A stretch of DNA of 64,000 bases from assembly GCA_029210175.1 (NCBI GenBank), contig JARGPL010000040.1, positions 42,866-106,865 on the forward strand. The letters are read 5' to 3'. Position numbers and translations under genes: made by a program. This document shows, in pieces, positions 9,356 to 17,322 of this stretch. The notes beneath the pieces are model-generated. The model ran no database searches. It saw nothing but the letters and a program-made list of their open reading frames with translations, and was not told the origin of the DNA. This DNA comes from Minwuia sp. (GTDB lineage Bacteria > Pseudomonadota > Alphaproteobacteria > Minwuiales > Minwuiaceae). Each line of letters starts with the position of its first letter. Positions within the stretch are counted from its first letter, which is position 1.

Positions 9356-10524
9356 GATTCACCTCCCACGGCTCTTGCACTGCGCCATCGTCTCAGACGG
9401 TCGAGCATCTGACGACCCTTGCCACTGCCATCGCTGCCCTCGCCACTGCCATTGATCGCGCCGACAATGCCCCGCGGCAGGAACAGGGTGACAAAGACAA
9501 ACAGACCACCAAGCGCGAACAGCCAGATTTCCGGCAGGGCACCCGTCAGGTAGGTCTTGGCGTAGTTCACCAGAATGGCCCCGATGACGGCACCATAAAG
9601 CGTGCCGCGCCCGCCGACGGCGACCCAGACCACGACCTCGATGGAGTTCGCGGGCGTGAATTCGCTCGGGTTGATGATGCCGACCTGGGGCACATAGAGC
9701 GCGCCAGCAACACCTGCCATGCAGGCGGACAGCGTGAAGACCGCCAGCTTGTAGCGGTCGACCCTGTACCCCAGGAAACGGGTACGGGATTCGGCATCGC
9801 GGATGGCCGTGATGACCTTGCCGTACTTGGACCGGGTCACCGCCTTGCAGATCAGGAACCCCAGCGCCAGCGCCATGGCGGATGCGAACAGCAACCCGAT
9901 GCGTGTACCGTCGTCCTGCAGATCGAAACCCAGCAGGTCCTTGAAGTCTGTCAGGCCGTTGTTGCCGCCGAAGCCCATGTTGTTGCGGAAGAACGCCAGC
10001 ATCAGCGCATAGGTCATGGCCTGCGTGATGATCGACAGATAGACCCCCGTCACCCGGCTGCGGAACGCAAACCAGCCGAAGATGAAGGCCAGCAGGCCGG
10101 GCACGAACACGATCATCAGCGCCGCGAACCAGAACATGTCGAAGCCATACCAGTACCAGGGCAGTTCCGAATAGTTCAGGAAGACCATGAAATCCGGCAG
10201 GTCCGGATTGCCATAGACCCCCCGGTCGCCGATCTGGCGCATCAGGTACATGCCCATGGCGTAGCCACCGAGGGCGAAGAATGCCCCATGCCCCAGGCTG
10301 AGGATGCCGCAGAACCCCCAGATCAGGTCCACTGACAATGCCAGCAGGGCATAGGTCAGATACTTGCCGATCAGGCTGACCATGTATGTGGGTGCGTGCA
10401 GCGTGTGATCAGGCGGCAACATCAGGTTCGACAGGGCAAGCAGCAGGATCGCGCCGAACAGGATACCGAGAAAGATCATGCCGCCGCGATCGAAGGCACG
10501 GAAGATGAGCCCCTGCATGATCAT
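9352..10524 (-). CDS. urtC: Urea ABC transporter permease UrtC
   Basis: A 390-residue inner-membrane permease of the LivM type. About nine to ten hydrophobic segments are visible, starting with GGMIFLGILFGAILLLALSN, and the loop AIRDAESRTRFLGYRVDRYK matches the coupling region that contacts the ATPases. The ATG at 10524 is chosen because it overlaps the urtB stop as ATGA (10521-10524); a second ATG lies two codons later. It also overlaps urtD by four bases, so three successive genes are probably coupled in translation. Confidence 0.93.
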   Translation of the reverse strand: MIMQGLIFRAFDRGGMIFLGILFGAILLLALSNLMLPPDHTLHAPTYMVSLIGKYLTYALLALSVDLIWGFCGILSLGHGAFFALGGYAMGMYLMRQIGDRGVYGNPDLPDFMVFLNYSELPWYWYGFDMFWFAALMIVFVPGLLAFIFGWFAFRSRVTGVYLSIITQAMTYALMLAFFRNNMGFGGNNGLTDFKDLLGFDLQDDGTRIGLLFASAMALALGFLICKAVTRSKYGKVITAIRDAESRTRFLGYRVDRYKLAVFTLSACMAGVAGALYVPQVGIINPSEFTPANSIEVVVWVAVGGRGTLYGAVIGAILVNYAKTYLTGALPEIWLFALGGLFVFVTLFLPRGIVGAINGSGEGSDGSGKGRQMLDRLRRWRSARAVGGES

Positions 10525-12128
10525 GATTCCACCGCCCGGCCTTTCAGCGCGAACAGGCCGCGTGGACGCCACTGGATGAACAGGATGATCGCGACCAGAA
10601 CCAGGATCTTGCCCAGCACGGCCCCTGCGTAGGGTTCGAGGAACTTGTTGGCGATGCCGAGACTGAAGGCGCCGACAAGCGTGCCCCAGAGATTGCCGAC
10701 GCCGCCGAACACCACGACCATGAAACTGTCGATGATGTAGGACTGGCCCAGGTTGGGACTGACGTTGTCGATCTGGCTGAGGGCGACTCCAGCCATGCCG
10801 GCGATCCCCGATCCCAGGCCGAAGGTCAGCGCATCCACCCGGTCCGTGCGGATACCCATGGCACCCGCCATGCGTCGGTTCTGCGTGACCGCACGCATCT
10901 GCAGGCCGAGCGGCGTCCGCTTCAGCACCAGCATCAGCATGGCCAGCACGACCAGCGCGAAGACGATGATCCAGATACGGTTGTAGGTCAGGGTCATGGC
11001 CCCGATCTCCATGGCACCGGACATGAAGTCGGGATTGCCGACTTCCTTGTTCGTCGGGCCGAAGATCGTCCGCACGAGCTGCTGGATGATCAGGCTGACG
11101 CCCCAGGTCGCCAACAGGGTTTCCAGCGCACGACCGTAGAGATAGCGGATCACCGTGCGCTCTATCAGAACGCCGATGCTGCCTGACACAAGGAATGCCA
11201 GCGGCACCGCGATGGCGAGCGAGAACTCGAACATGCCCGGCGCATGCTGGCGAATGACTTCCTGCACCACATAGGTCGTGTAGGCCCCCAGCATCACCAT
11301 CTCGCCATGGGCCATGTTGATGACCCCCATGACACCGAAGGTGATCGCGAGGCCGATGGCCGCCATCAGCAGGACAGAGCCCAGGCTGATACCGTAATAG
11401 ATGTTCTGGGCCGTGGCCCAGAGAGCCAGTTCCGCCTCGATGGCATCAATGCCTTCGGTGGCAGCGGCGAGGACGGGTGCGGGTGTCGATTCGGGCAGCG
11501 CCTTGAGCAGCGACATGGCATCCCGCCCGCCGCGTTCGCTCAGCGATCGGATCGCCGCGATCTTGACAGCGTCGGCCGCATCCGAAAGCAGGATGGACGC
11601 CGCCTGGGCTTCCTCCATCGCCGTGCGAACGGCCTCGTCCTTCTCCGCCCCGATGGCCTGGCCCAGGGCCTCCACCGCCCCCGGATCCGGGCTCTTGAAC
11701 AGCGCCTGTGCTGCTGCAGCGCGGACATCCCTGTCCGGCGACAGCAGGGTCAGACTGCCCAGCGCACCGCGCAAGGCCCGGCGCATGTTGTTGTTGATGC
11801 CGATGCGCCTGGCGTCACGCTTGCCCACGTTCTCCAGCAATTCGCCGGTAAGGGGCTCGAAGAGGTCGAGACCGGTATCGGCCTTTTTCGCGATGACCAC
11901 CTTGTCATCGGACTTGCGGTAATAGAGGTCACCGTCAGAGAGCGCCTGCAGCGGTCGCACTGCACGGGGGTCGCCAGTGGCGGCAATGGCGTTGACGGTC
12001 TGCTCCATCGCTGCGTAGTCGCGCGTCGGAAGCTGTTCGATAAGCCCTGGAAGATCGGCTGAGTCCGCTGCAAGTGCCGGCAGGCCGCAGCAGAGAGCAA
12101 TCATCAGGGCGAGAATGCGGGCAATCAT
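10521..12128 (-). CDS. urtB: Urea ABC transporter permease UrtB with N-terminal periplasmic domain
   Basis: A 535-residue LivH-type permease. Residues 1-22 are a signal-like segment (MIARILALMIALCCGLPALA). A soluble domain of about 200 residues follows, with HEAT-like helices (AVRPLQALSDGDLY, VRAAAAQALFKS). The permease begins near residue 240 with IYYGISLGSVLLMAAIGLAI. This long N-terminal extension is a known feature of UrtB and separates it from amino-acid LivH. ATG at 12128 is used because it begins the signal segment; upstream codons in frame have no homology. A 209-base gap separates it from urtA. Confidence 0.93.
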   Translation of the reverse strand: MIARILALMIALCCGLPALAADSADLPGLIEQLPTRDYAAMEQTVNAIAATGDPRAVRPLQALSDGDLYYRKSDDKVVIAKKADTGLDLFEPLTGELLENVGKRDARRIGINNNMRRALRGALGSLTLLSPDRDVRAAAAQALFKSPDPGAVEALGQAIGAEKDEAVRTAMEEAQAASILLSDAADAVKIAAIRSLSERGGRDAMSLLKALPESTPAPVLAAATEGIDAIEAELALWATAQNIYYGISLGSVLLMAAIGLAITFGVMGVINMAHGEMVMLGAYTTYVVQEVIRQHAPGMFEFSLAIAVPLAFLVSGSIGVLIERTVIRYLYGRALETLLATWGVSLIIQQLVRTIFGPTNKEVGNPDFMSGAMEIGAMTLTYNRIWIIVFALVVLAMLMLVLKRTPLGLQMRAVTQNRRMAGAMGIRTDRVDALTFGLGSGIAGMAGVALSQIDNVSPNLGQSYIIDSFMVVVFGGVGNLWGTLVGAFSLGIANKFLEPYAGAVLGKILVLVAIILFIQWRPRGLFALKGRAVES

Positions 12129-12254
12129 GCGCCGGTCTCGCTTGTTGGCAGAATGGTGATCAGAAGAGGTGCGCGGCAAATCTGTGAACTGGGGGTTCGT
12201 CGCACCGAGATCGAAGTTCGTATCCGAAACCACGGCTTCGGGCAGAGAAGGATC

Positions 12255-12300
12255 GGGGTGGCGACCGCTCGTTCCGGCAGAAACCAGCTGCCACCACCCC
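12255..12300 (-). other. Imperfect hairpin in the urtA-urtB spacer
   Basis: The 209-base spacer 12129-12337 has no gene. It holds an inverted repeat, GGGGTGGC at 12255-12262 against GCCACCACCCC at 12290-12300, about 38 bases after the urtA stop on the transcribed strand. There is no run of U behind it, so it is more likely a 3' stabiliser or partial attenuator than a full terminator. This would fit the common pattern of more binding protein than permease. Confidence 0.4.
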
Positions 12301-12337
12301 GTCCAGGTATCACTTCATCCGGATCAGCGCGTGCCGA

Positions 12338-13609
12338 TCAGAATTTCGGCGTCTCACAGCCACCGCAAACCCAAGGATAGGTCCAGTCAGCTGTCAGCTT
12401 GGCGCTTTCGGGGATGAAGTCGGACCATGCGTCGCCAACGACGACACCGTCGGTCGACCAGACCGTCTGCAACTGACCATCGTCCTGGATCTCGCCGATC
12501 ACGACCGGCTTGGACAGGTGGTGGTTGGTGTTCATGACCGCCGTGCCGCCGGTCAGGTTCGGAACCGTCTGGCCGTACATGGCCTGACGCACCGCATCCA
12601 CATCGGTGGTGCCAGCCTGCTGGACAGCCTGGACCCACATCTTGAAGCCGATGTAATGCGCTTCCATCGGATCATTGGTCACGCGGTCTTCGTTGCCGAT
12701 GAATGCATGCCACTTCGTGATGAAGGCATCATTCTCCGGCGTGTCGATGCTCATGAAGTAGTTCCAGGCAGCCAGATGCCCGACCAGCGGGCCCGTGTCG
12801 ATGCCAGCCAGCTCCTCTTCACCAACGGAGAAGGCCACGACCGGAATGTCTTCGGCCTTGATGCCCTGGTTGCCGAGTTCCTTGTAGAACGGAACGTTGG
12901 CGTCACCGTTGATCGTGGACACCACTGCGGTCTTCTTGCCAGCGGAACCGAACTTCTTGATATCGGCGACGATGGTCTGCCAGTCGGCGTGACCGAACGG
13001 CGTGTAGTTGATCATGATGTCCGAAGCCGGAACGCCCTTGGCCTTCAGGTAGGATTCAAGGATCTTGTTGGTCGTCCGCGGGTACACATAGTCCGTACCG
13101 GCGAGCACCCAGCGCTCCACCTTTTCCGTCTTCATCAGGTAATCCACTGCCGGGATCGCCTGCTGGTTCGGAGCCGCGCCGGTGTAGAACACGTTGCGGC
13201 TGCTCTCTTCACCTTCGTACTGCACCGGGTAGAACAGCATGCTGTTCAGTTCCTCGAACACCGGCAGCACGGACTTGCGCGACACACTGGTCCAGCAACC
13301 GAAGACAACCGAAGTACCATTGACCTCGATCAGCTCACGCGCCTTTTCGGCGAACAGCGGCCAGTTGGAGGCCGGATCGACAACGACGGCCTCAAGCTGC
13401 TTGCCGAGCAATCCGCCTTTCTTGTTCTGATCGTCGATCAGCATCAGCATGACGTCCTTCAGGGTTGTCTCGCTGATCGCCATCGTGCCCGACAGGGAAT
13501 GCAGGATACCGACCTTGATCGTATCCGCTGCCTGCGCCGCGCCAGCCATCAGGCCAACGGCAAGCGCACTCGTTGCTGCCAGGGTCTTCACCCTCCGAAG
13601 TCCAAACAT
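12338..13609 (-). CDS. urtA: Urea ABC transporter substrate-binding protein UrtA
   Basis: A 423-residue periplasmic urea-binding protein. The signal peptide is about residues 1-27 (RVKTLAATSALAVGLMAG, cleavage near AQA-ADT). The mature start, TIKVGILHSLSGTMAISET, is typical of UrtA, as are DWQTIVADIKKFG and the acidic pocket region. ATG at 13609 is chosen because it begins the signal peptide and GGAGG lies seven to eleven bases upstream. First gene of the 12-gene urt-ure operon and probably its most expressed product. Confidence 0.96.
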   Translation of the reverse strand: MFGLRRVKTLAATSALAVGLMAGAAQAADTIKVGILHSLSGTMAISETTLKDVMLMLIDDQNKKGGLLGKQLEAVVVDPASNWPLFAEKARELIEVNGTSVVFGCWTSVSRKSVLPVFEELNSMLFYPVQYEGEESSRNVFYTGAAPNQQAIPAVDYLMKTEKVERWVLAGTDYVYPRTTNKILESYLKAKGVPASDIMINYTPFGHADWQTIVADIKKFGSAGKKTAVVSTINGDANVPFYKELGNQGIKAEDIPVVAFSVGEEELAGIDTGPLVGHLAAWNYFMSIDTPENDAFITKWHAFIGNEDRVTNDPMEAHYIGFKMWVQAVQQAGTTDVDAVRQAMYGQTVPNLTGGTAVMNTNHHLSKPVVIGEIQDDGQLQTVWSTDGVVVGDAWSDFIPESAKLTADWTYPWVCGGCETPKF

Positions 13610-13655
13610 TGTCGTACCCACCTCCTGTAAACGACCAAATTGACGGGTCCGACGT

Positions 13656-13671
13656 TCCAAGAGCCGTGCCA
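13656..13671 (-). promoter_or_regulatory. Sigma-54-type -24/-12 promoter for urtA
   Basis: The minus strand reads TGGCACGGCTCTTGGA. This fits the RpoN consensus TGGCACG-N4-TTGCA with one mismatch in the -12 box (TTGGA). The implied transcription start is near 13645, giving a leader of about 36 bases that includes the urtA GGAGG site. RpoN/NtrC control of urea uptake genes is well known. I found no clear paired NtrC site in 13672-13829, which is A/T-rich, so the activator is inferred only. Confidence 0.65.
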
Positions 13672-13829
13672 GCGCACAAATTTTCAGCTTTTTTTCATTT
13701 ATCCTTTGTGATTTAACAGGTTATCGGGAATGGTCGAACGCGCGCTCAGCATGCAGAGATTAATTCAAGGGCAGGACAGACTTGCATTCGCCTAATATTT
13801 GGGCAAATTTCATGCTGCCTAATAGGTGA

Positions 13830-16031
13830 TCAAATTACCGATTCCAGACCCCACAACGTGATGGTTGGCGCCCGGAAACTGCGCGCGTGATGCACCTCCA
13901 TCCGGACCTGCCTGTCCAGGCGACGCGGGATGCCCAGACGCAGGGTGCCTGATGCTGTTCGCCACTCCGCAATGCGGATCAGGTCGCCGTCGTCGATCGC
14001 CTGCACGACGTTCCCGGCAAAATCACCGCGATCGATGGTAGCATCCGGCGCACCATAAGCATCGATCAGTTCCGCCAGGACCGACTGGAAGTCGGATTGC
14101 AGCGCAGCGGCATCACCCGGGTTGGACGGATTGATGACCAGCACCGACTTGCGGAACCGCGCGCCCTGATGCAATAGCGCAAGGCGCTGGCGCAGGGCGA
14201 CATCGCTCAGGACCGGTGATTCATAGACAATCAGACCCTCCTGCTGCGCCTGGCCGCCGCGCAGACCGGCATCGGCAAGGTTCAGCAGCACATCCTGCAA
14301 CGCACTGTTGGGTGCCAGGGCCGCAAGATCGATGACACCGGCATCCGCTGGCACCTGAACAGCGGCGAAGCGCTGCGGCGGCGGCTGATCATCGAACAGC
14401 CCCTGACCGGCGGCCTTGTCGAAGCTGAAGGTATAGCGGGCCGCGAGTTTCAGCGGCTGGCTCTCGCCCGAACCTTCGCGGACGGTCACGTTGAAGTCGG
14501 CCTCCAGCGCCAGGCTGTGTCGACCTTCCTGCCAGTTGAGGCTGCCGTTCAGACTGTTGGTCACGGTGTCCGCACCCGCCGTATCGCGGAAGAGTTTCGA
14601 CAGACGATAGTTGGCGCGGGCCGACACCGCCCCCCGTTCCAGGCTGCCGCCGAGACCCAGGGTGACTTCCTCGCCCTCCGCGTTGCCGCCATTGATCCGC
14701 CGTACGGATAGACTGGGCGAAAGCGTCCCCACCAGGTCACCTCGGCTGAACCGGCGATCCACGCCCAGTGTCACCGTGTTGGACACCGTTGGCGTCGCGT
14801 TCAGGGCGCGGGTTGCCTGGAACTGATAGCCGAAGCGACCGAACAGGTCGCCGGGCAATGGCGCGGTCAGATTGGCGCTTGCCGCCTGCGTGGTTGTCTT
14901 GACAGTCCCGGTTTCGTTTTCCGTTCGGGTGACGAAGGCGTCAAAAGTGCCGTTCAGCGGAATGCCCAATCCGGGGTCGAGGGGTCCCGCCAGATTCAGG
15001 CCGCTGCTGAAGGTATCGGTGTGGTTGGCCCGGCCAAAACCGTCGCGGTCCCATCGCGCGCGTCCCCGCAGCGAAAGGCCGCCGTCGAACCGCCAACCGG
15101 CATTCGCCGCCAGGCTGCGGCGGGCGGCAGTCACTGCAGCACCGTTGGGGGAATAGTCACTGTCGAACTGTTCAAGGCGAATGCTGTAATCGAGAGGCAT
15201 CGACTGATCCCGACCACGCAATTCCGTGAACAGGCCCGCACCCGTGTCATCCAGATCGTTCCCGGCCAGATCGTCGCCGAACAGGAATCCGACTTCGCCC
15301 TTCCACTCCAGCGCCTGCCCGTGAAAATCAAAGGCACGGTCCGCCGCGACGCTGCTGACGGTCTGCACCCGCTCCACAGCCACATTGTTGGCGCCTGCAC
15401 CAAGCCGATTGGCAACGACGTTGACGGAGATGTTCCCGGCCCGTCCCCGGCTCATCAGCCACGATGCCCCGATGGTCTGGTCGTCATCGAAGTCCACCTG
15501 ACGGTAGGTCGCCTGATTGATGCCCCAGAACCCGACAAGCGAATGCTGCCAGCCGGGCAGGATGGCGATGCGTGGCTGCAATTCCAGGTGCACACCCTTC
15601 AGACTGCGCTGTGACGTGCGGGCTGTGGTCAGCGCGAAGATGTCCCCCGCGTCGAAACGGAACGGCACCGCACCATCCCCCTTCTCCCACTGCAGATGCG
15701 CGCGTTCGGCAACCAGACCGTCCAGGTTGCTGCGGAACGGATTGTCCACCAACACGCCGAAGAACTGTCCCTGCACCCGCTCGAATGGTGAGACCTGACG
15801 CGACAGGTTCAGATCAGCCTCCACGAAGCCAAACGCCGTACGCTCCGCGAACGGGCTGACAGTCGGGTCGCCCGCGTCCGAATAGCCCTCAAGCGCCGTC
15901 GTCAGGCTGCCGCCAATCTGCCAGGGTGTCAGCCAGGGTGTCAGAGGGTCTTCCGCATGGGCCGCCGAGGCGACGAGCAGCATCGGCGCAGCCATCGCCA
16001 TCCGCCGGTGCCAGTCAGATCGCGTCATCAT
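13830..16031 (-). CDS. Predicted outer-membrane beta-barrel protein with extra C-terminal domain
   Basis: A 733-residue protein not recognised as a named family. Residues 1-26 form a signal peptide ending AHA. Residues about 30-540 alternate short amphipathic strands with Gly/Asn/Asp turns (for example GSLERGAVSARANYRLSKLF and DFNVTVREGSG), as in outer-membrane barrels, and the last predicted strand ends in YTFSF at 533-537. A further segment of about 190 residues follows (545-733) and is not barrel-like; it contains a mixed alpha/beta stretch (KSVLVINPSNPGDAAALQSD). Last gene of a six-gene overlapping set; its start overlaps the preceding stop as TGATG. It may anchor or export the other products, but that is inference from context. 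Confidence 0.6.
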   Translation of the reverse strand: MMTRSDWHRRMAMAAPMLLVASAAHAEDPLTPWLTPWQIGGSLTTALEGYSDAGDPTVSPFAERTAFGFVEADLNLSRQVSPFERVQGQFFGVLVDNPFRSNLDGLVAERAHLQWEKGDGAVPFRFDAGDIFALTTARTSQRSLKGVHLELQPRIAILPGWQHSLVGFWGINQATYRQVDFDDDQTIGASWLMSRGRAGNISVNVVANRLGAGANNVAVERVQTVSSVAADRAFDFHGQALEWKGEVGFLFGDDLAGNDLDDTGAGLFTELRGRDQSMPLDYSIRLEQFDSDYSPNGAAVTAARRSLAANAGWRFDGGLSLRGRARWDRDGFGRANHTDTFSSGLNLAGPLDPGLGIPLNGTFDAFVTRTENETGTVKTTTQAASANLTAPLPGDLFGRFGYQFQATRALNATPTVSNTVTLGVDRRFSRGDLVGTLSPSLSVRRINGGNAEGEEVTLGLGGSLERGAVSARANYRLSKLFRDTAGADTVTNSLNGSLNWQEGRHSLALEADFNVTVREGSGESQPLKLAARYTFSFDKAAGQGLFDDQPPPQRFAAVQVPADAGVIDLAALAPNSALQDVLLNLADAGLRGGQAQQEGLIVYESPVLSDVALRQRLALLHQGARFRKSVLVINPSNPGDAAALQSDFQSVLAELIDAYGAPDATIDRGDFAGNVVQAIDDGDLIRIAEWRTASGTLRLGIPRRLDRQVRMEVHHARSFRAPTITLWGLESVI

Positions 16032-16519
16032 TCGACGAACTCCTCCCGGATTCTCAGGAAGAATTCGTTCTGTCCGCGCAGCTGGCGAAACCCGCGGGCC
16101 GGGTCATTGAACTCGATCTGGGTATCAGCGGTCAGGGAAACGATGGACGTGATCTCCCTGCGCCCGGTCGCGCTGGTGCCCTCGAACTGTTGCACGGTCT
16201 GGATGCCACGCACGCCCAGCACGCGGATCTCGGCATCCTGCGGCACATCCTCCACCATCGATTCCAGCAACCGCTGCCGATCCTGAAAATCAGGGGACAG
16301 ATAGTCGCCCAGTTCCCCGTTCTCCCACGCCGCCAGCACGTCAGCCGCCGCGGCGCGGGCCGCCTGCGCATCAATGACTTCAGGCGCGACCACCGGCGTC
16401 GTTCCCTCAGGTGCTGCTTCCGGGGTCGCGATGGCACGAAAGGGTCGGATATCCTGTGCGAATGCCGTGCTGACAGAGACTGCGAGCAGGACAGCGACAA
16501 GCGTTGCGCGGATCATCAC
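16028..16519 (-). CDS. Small exported protein, possibly NTF2-like
   Basis: A 163-residue protein with a clear signal peptide (IRATLVAVLLAVSVSTAFAQ, cleavage near AFA-QDI). The mature part has one long helix (AARAAAADVLAAWENGEL) followed by strands. The arrangement AAWENGELGDYLSPDFQDR then EIRVLGVRGI recalls the NTF2/SnoaL cone fold, though this is weak. The start is GTG 16519 or the adjacent ATG 16516; both overlap the previous gene's stop. No catalytic motif is seen. Function unknown. Confidence 0.6.
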   Translation of the reverse strand: MMIRATLVAVLLAVSVSTAFAQDIRPFRAIATPEAAPEGTTPVVAPEVIDAQAARAAAADVLAAWENGELGDYLSPDFQDRQRLLESMVEDVPQDAEIRVLGVRGIQTVQQFEGTSATGRREITSIVSLTADTQIEFNDPARGFRQLRGQNEFFLRIREEFVE

Positions 16520-17322
16520 TGCACCACCAGATTGATGACTGTGACACTGAATTCCGTGATGCCGATCGGGGTCAGGGTGAACGTCCCCTCCACAATCACG
16601 CCATTGTTGGCCTGCAGCAGGATCCGCACGGTCTGTGCCGCGACGAATGGCGAAATGCTCACCGCCCCGCCTGCAGGATCAATCAGCCGCCAGATCGGCA
16701 CCGTGGCGTCCGCGAACACGAACACGTTCTCATCACCCGCGATCGCCAGGTTGGCATCGCCCGGGCTGTACTGGAAAATCAGGAACGCCCCATCCACGCT
16801 CTGTCCGGCAAAGATCACGCAATCAAGCGTTACCGGGTCGACTGTCATGTTCACGAAACGCAGATCAGGCGGTGCGGTCGGGGACAACTGGCCCTGGATC
16901 GTCTGACCTGTGCATCCGGCCAGACCGCCGACATTGTTGTTGCCCCCATCATCGTTGTTGTTCAGGTCATCCACGGCGACCTGCTGCACGATGCCGTTCA
17001 CGGTGGCATTGTCGATCGGGTCTTCCGAATTGAACGGGTTGTTGCCGTTCTTCGGGTCGATACGGAACAGTTCCACTTTCGTGATGACCCGGCGCAGTTC
17101 TGTCTTCGTGTTCACGTCCGGTGGCGGCACCACATTCAGCTTGTCGAGGATCTGCTGCACCTCGTCGCGTTTCAGCGTGTTGAACTGATCTTCCGTGGGC
17201 AGGATGGGGCTGTCATTGCGGCTGTCACCGCTGAGATCCGCCGCAGACGGGGACACAAGCGGAAGGGTCAGGCCCAGCAAAAGGGTCAGGCCCAGCGCTG
17301 GTATGGTCACGCGTATGTTCAT
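16516..17322 (-). CDS. Exported protein of unknown function with Asn/Asp-rich linker
   Basis: A 268-residue protein with an N-terminal signal segment (IPALGLTLLLGLTLPLVSPS, cleavage near SAA-DLS). Residues about 30-90 look helical (DEVQQILDKLN). A low-complexity Asn/Asp/Gly linker follows near 120-135 (DLNNNDDGGNNNVGG), then a beta-rich C-terminal half. Two Cys residues could form a periplasmic disulfide. Not recognised. The stop overlaps the next gene and the start overlaps the previous stop by one base (TGATG), so it belongs to the coupled six-gene set. Confidence 0.6.
   Translation of the reverse strand: MNIRVTIPALGLTLLLGLTLPLVSPSAADLSGDSRNDSPILPTEDQFNTLKRDEVQQILDKLNVVPPPDVNTKTELRRVITKVELFRIDPKNGNNPFNSEDPIDNATVNGIVQQVAVDDLNNNDDGGNNNVGGLAGCTGQTIQGQLSPTAPPDLRFVNMTVDPVTLDCVIFAGQSVDGAFLIFQYSPGDANLAIAGDENVFVFADATVPIWRLIDPAGGAVSISPFVAAQTVRILLQANNGVIVEGTFTLTPIGITEFSVTVINLVVQ

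Noticed and set aside
13672..13829. NtrC-type binding sites upstream of urtA
   Set aside because: The stretch is A/T-rich with partial symmetry (for example around 13790-13812), but no GCAC-N-GTGC-type pair is present.
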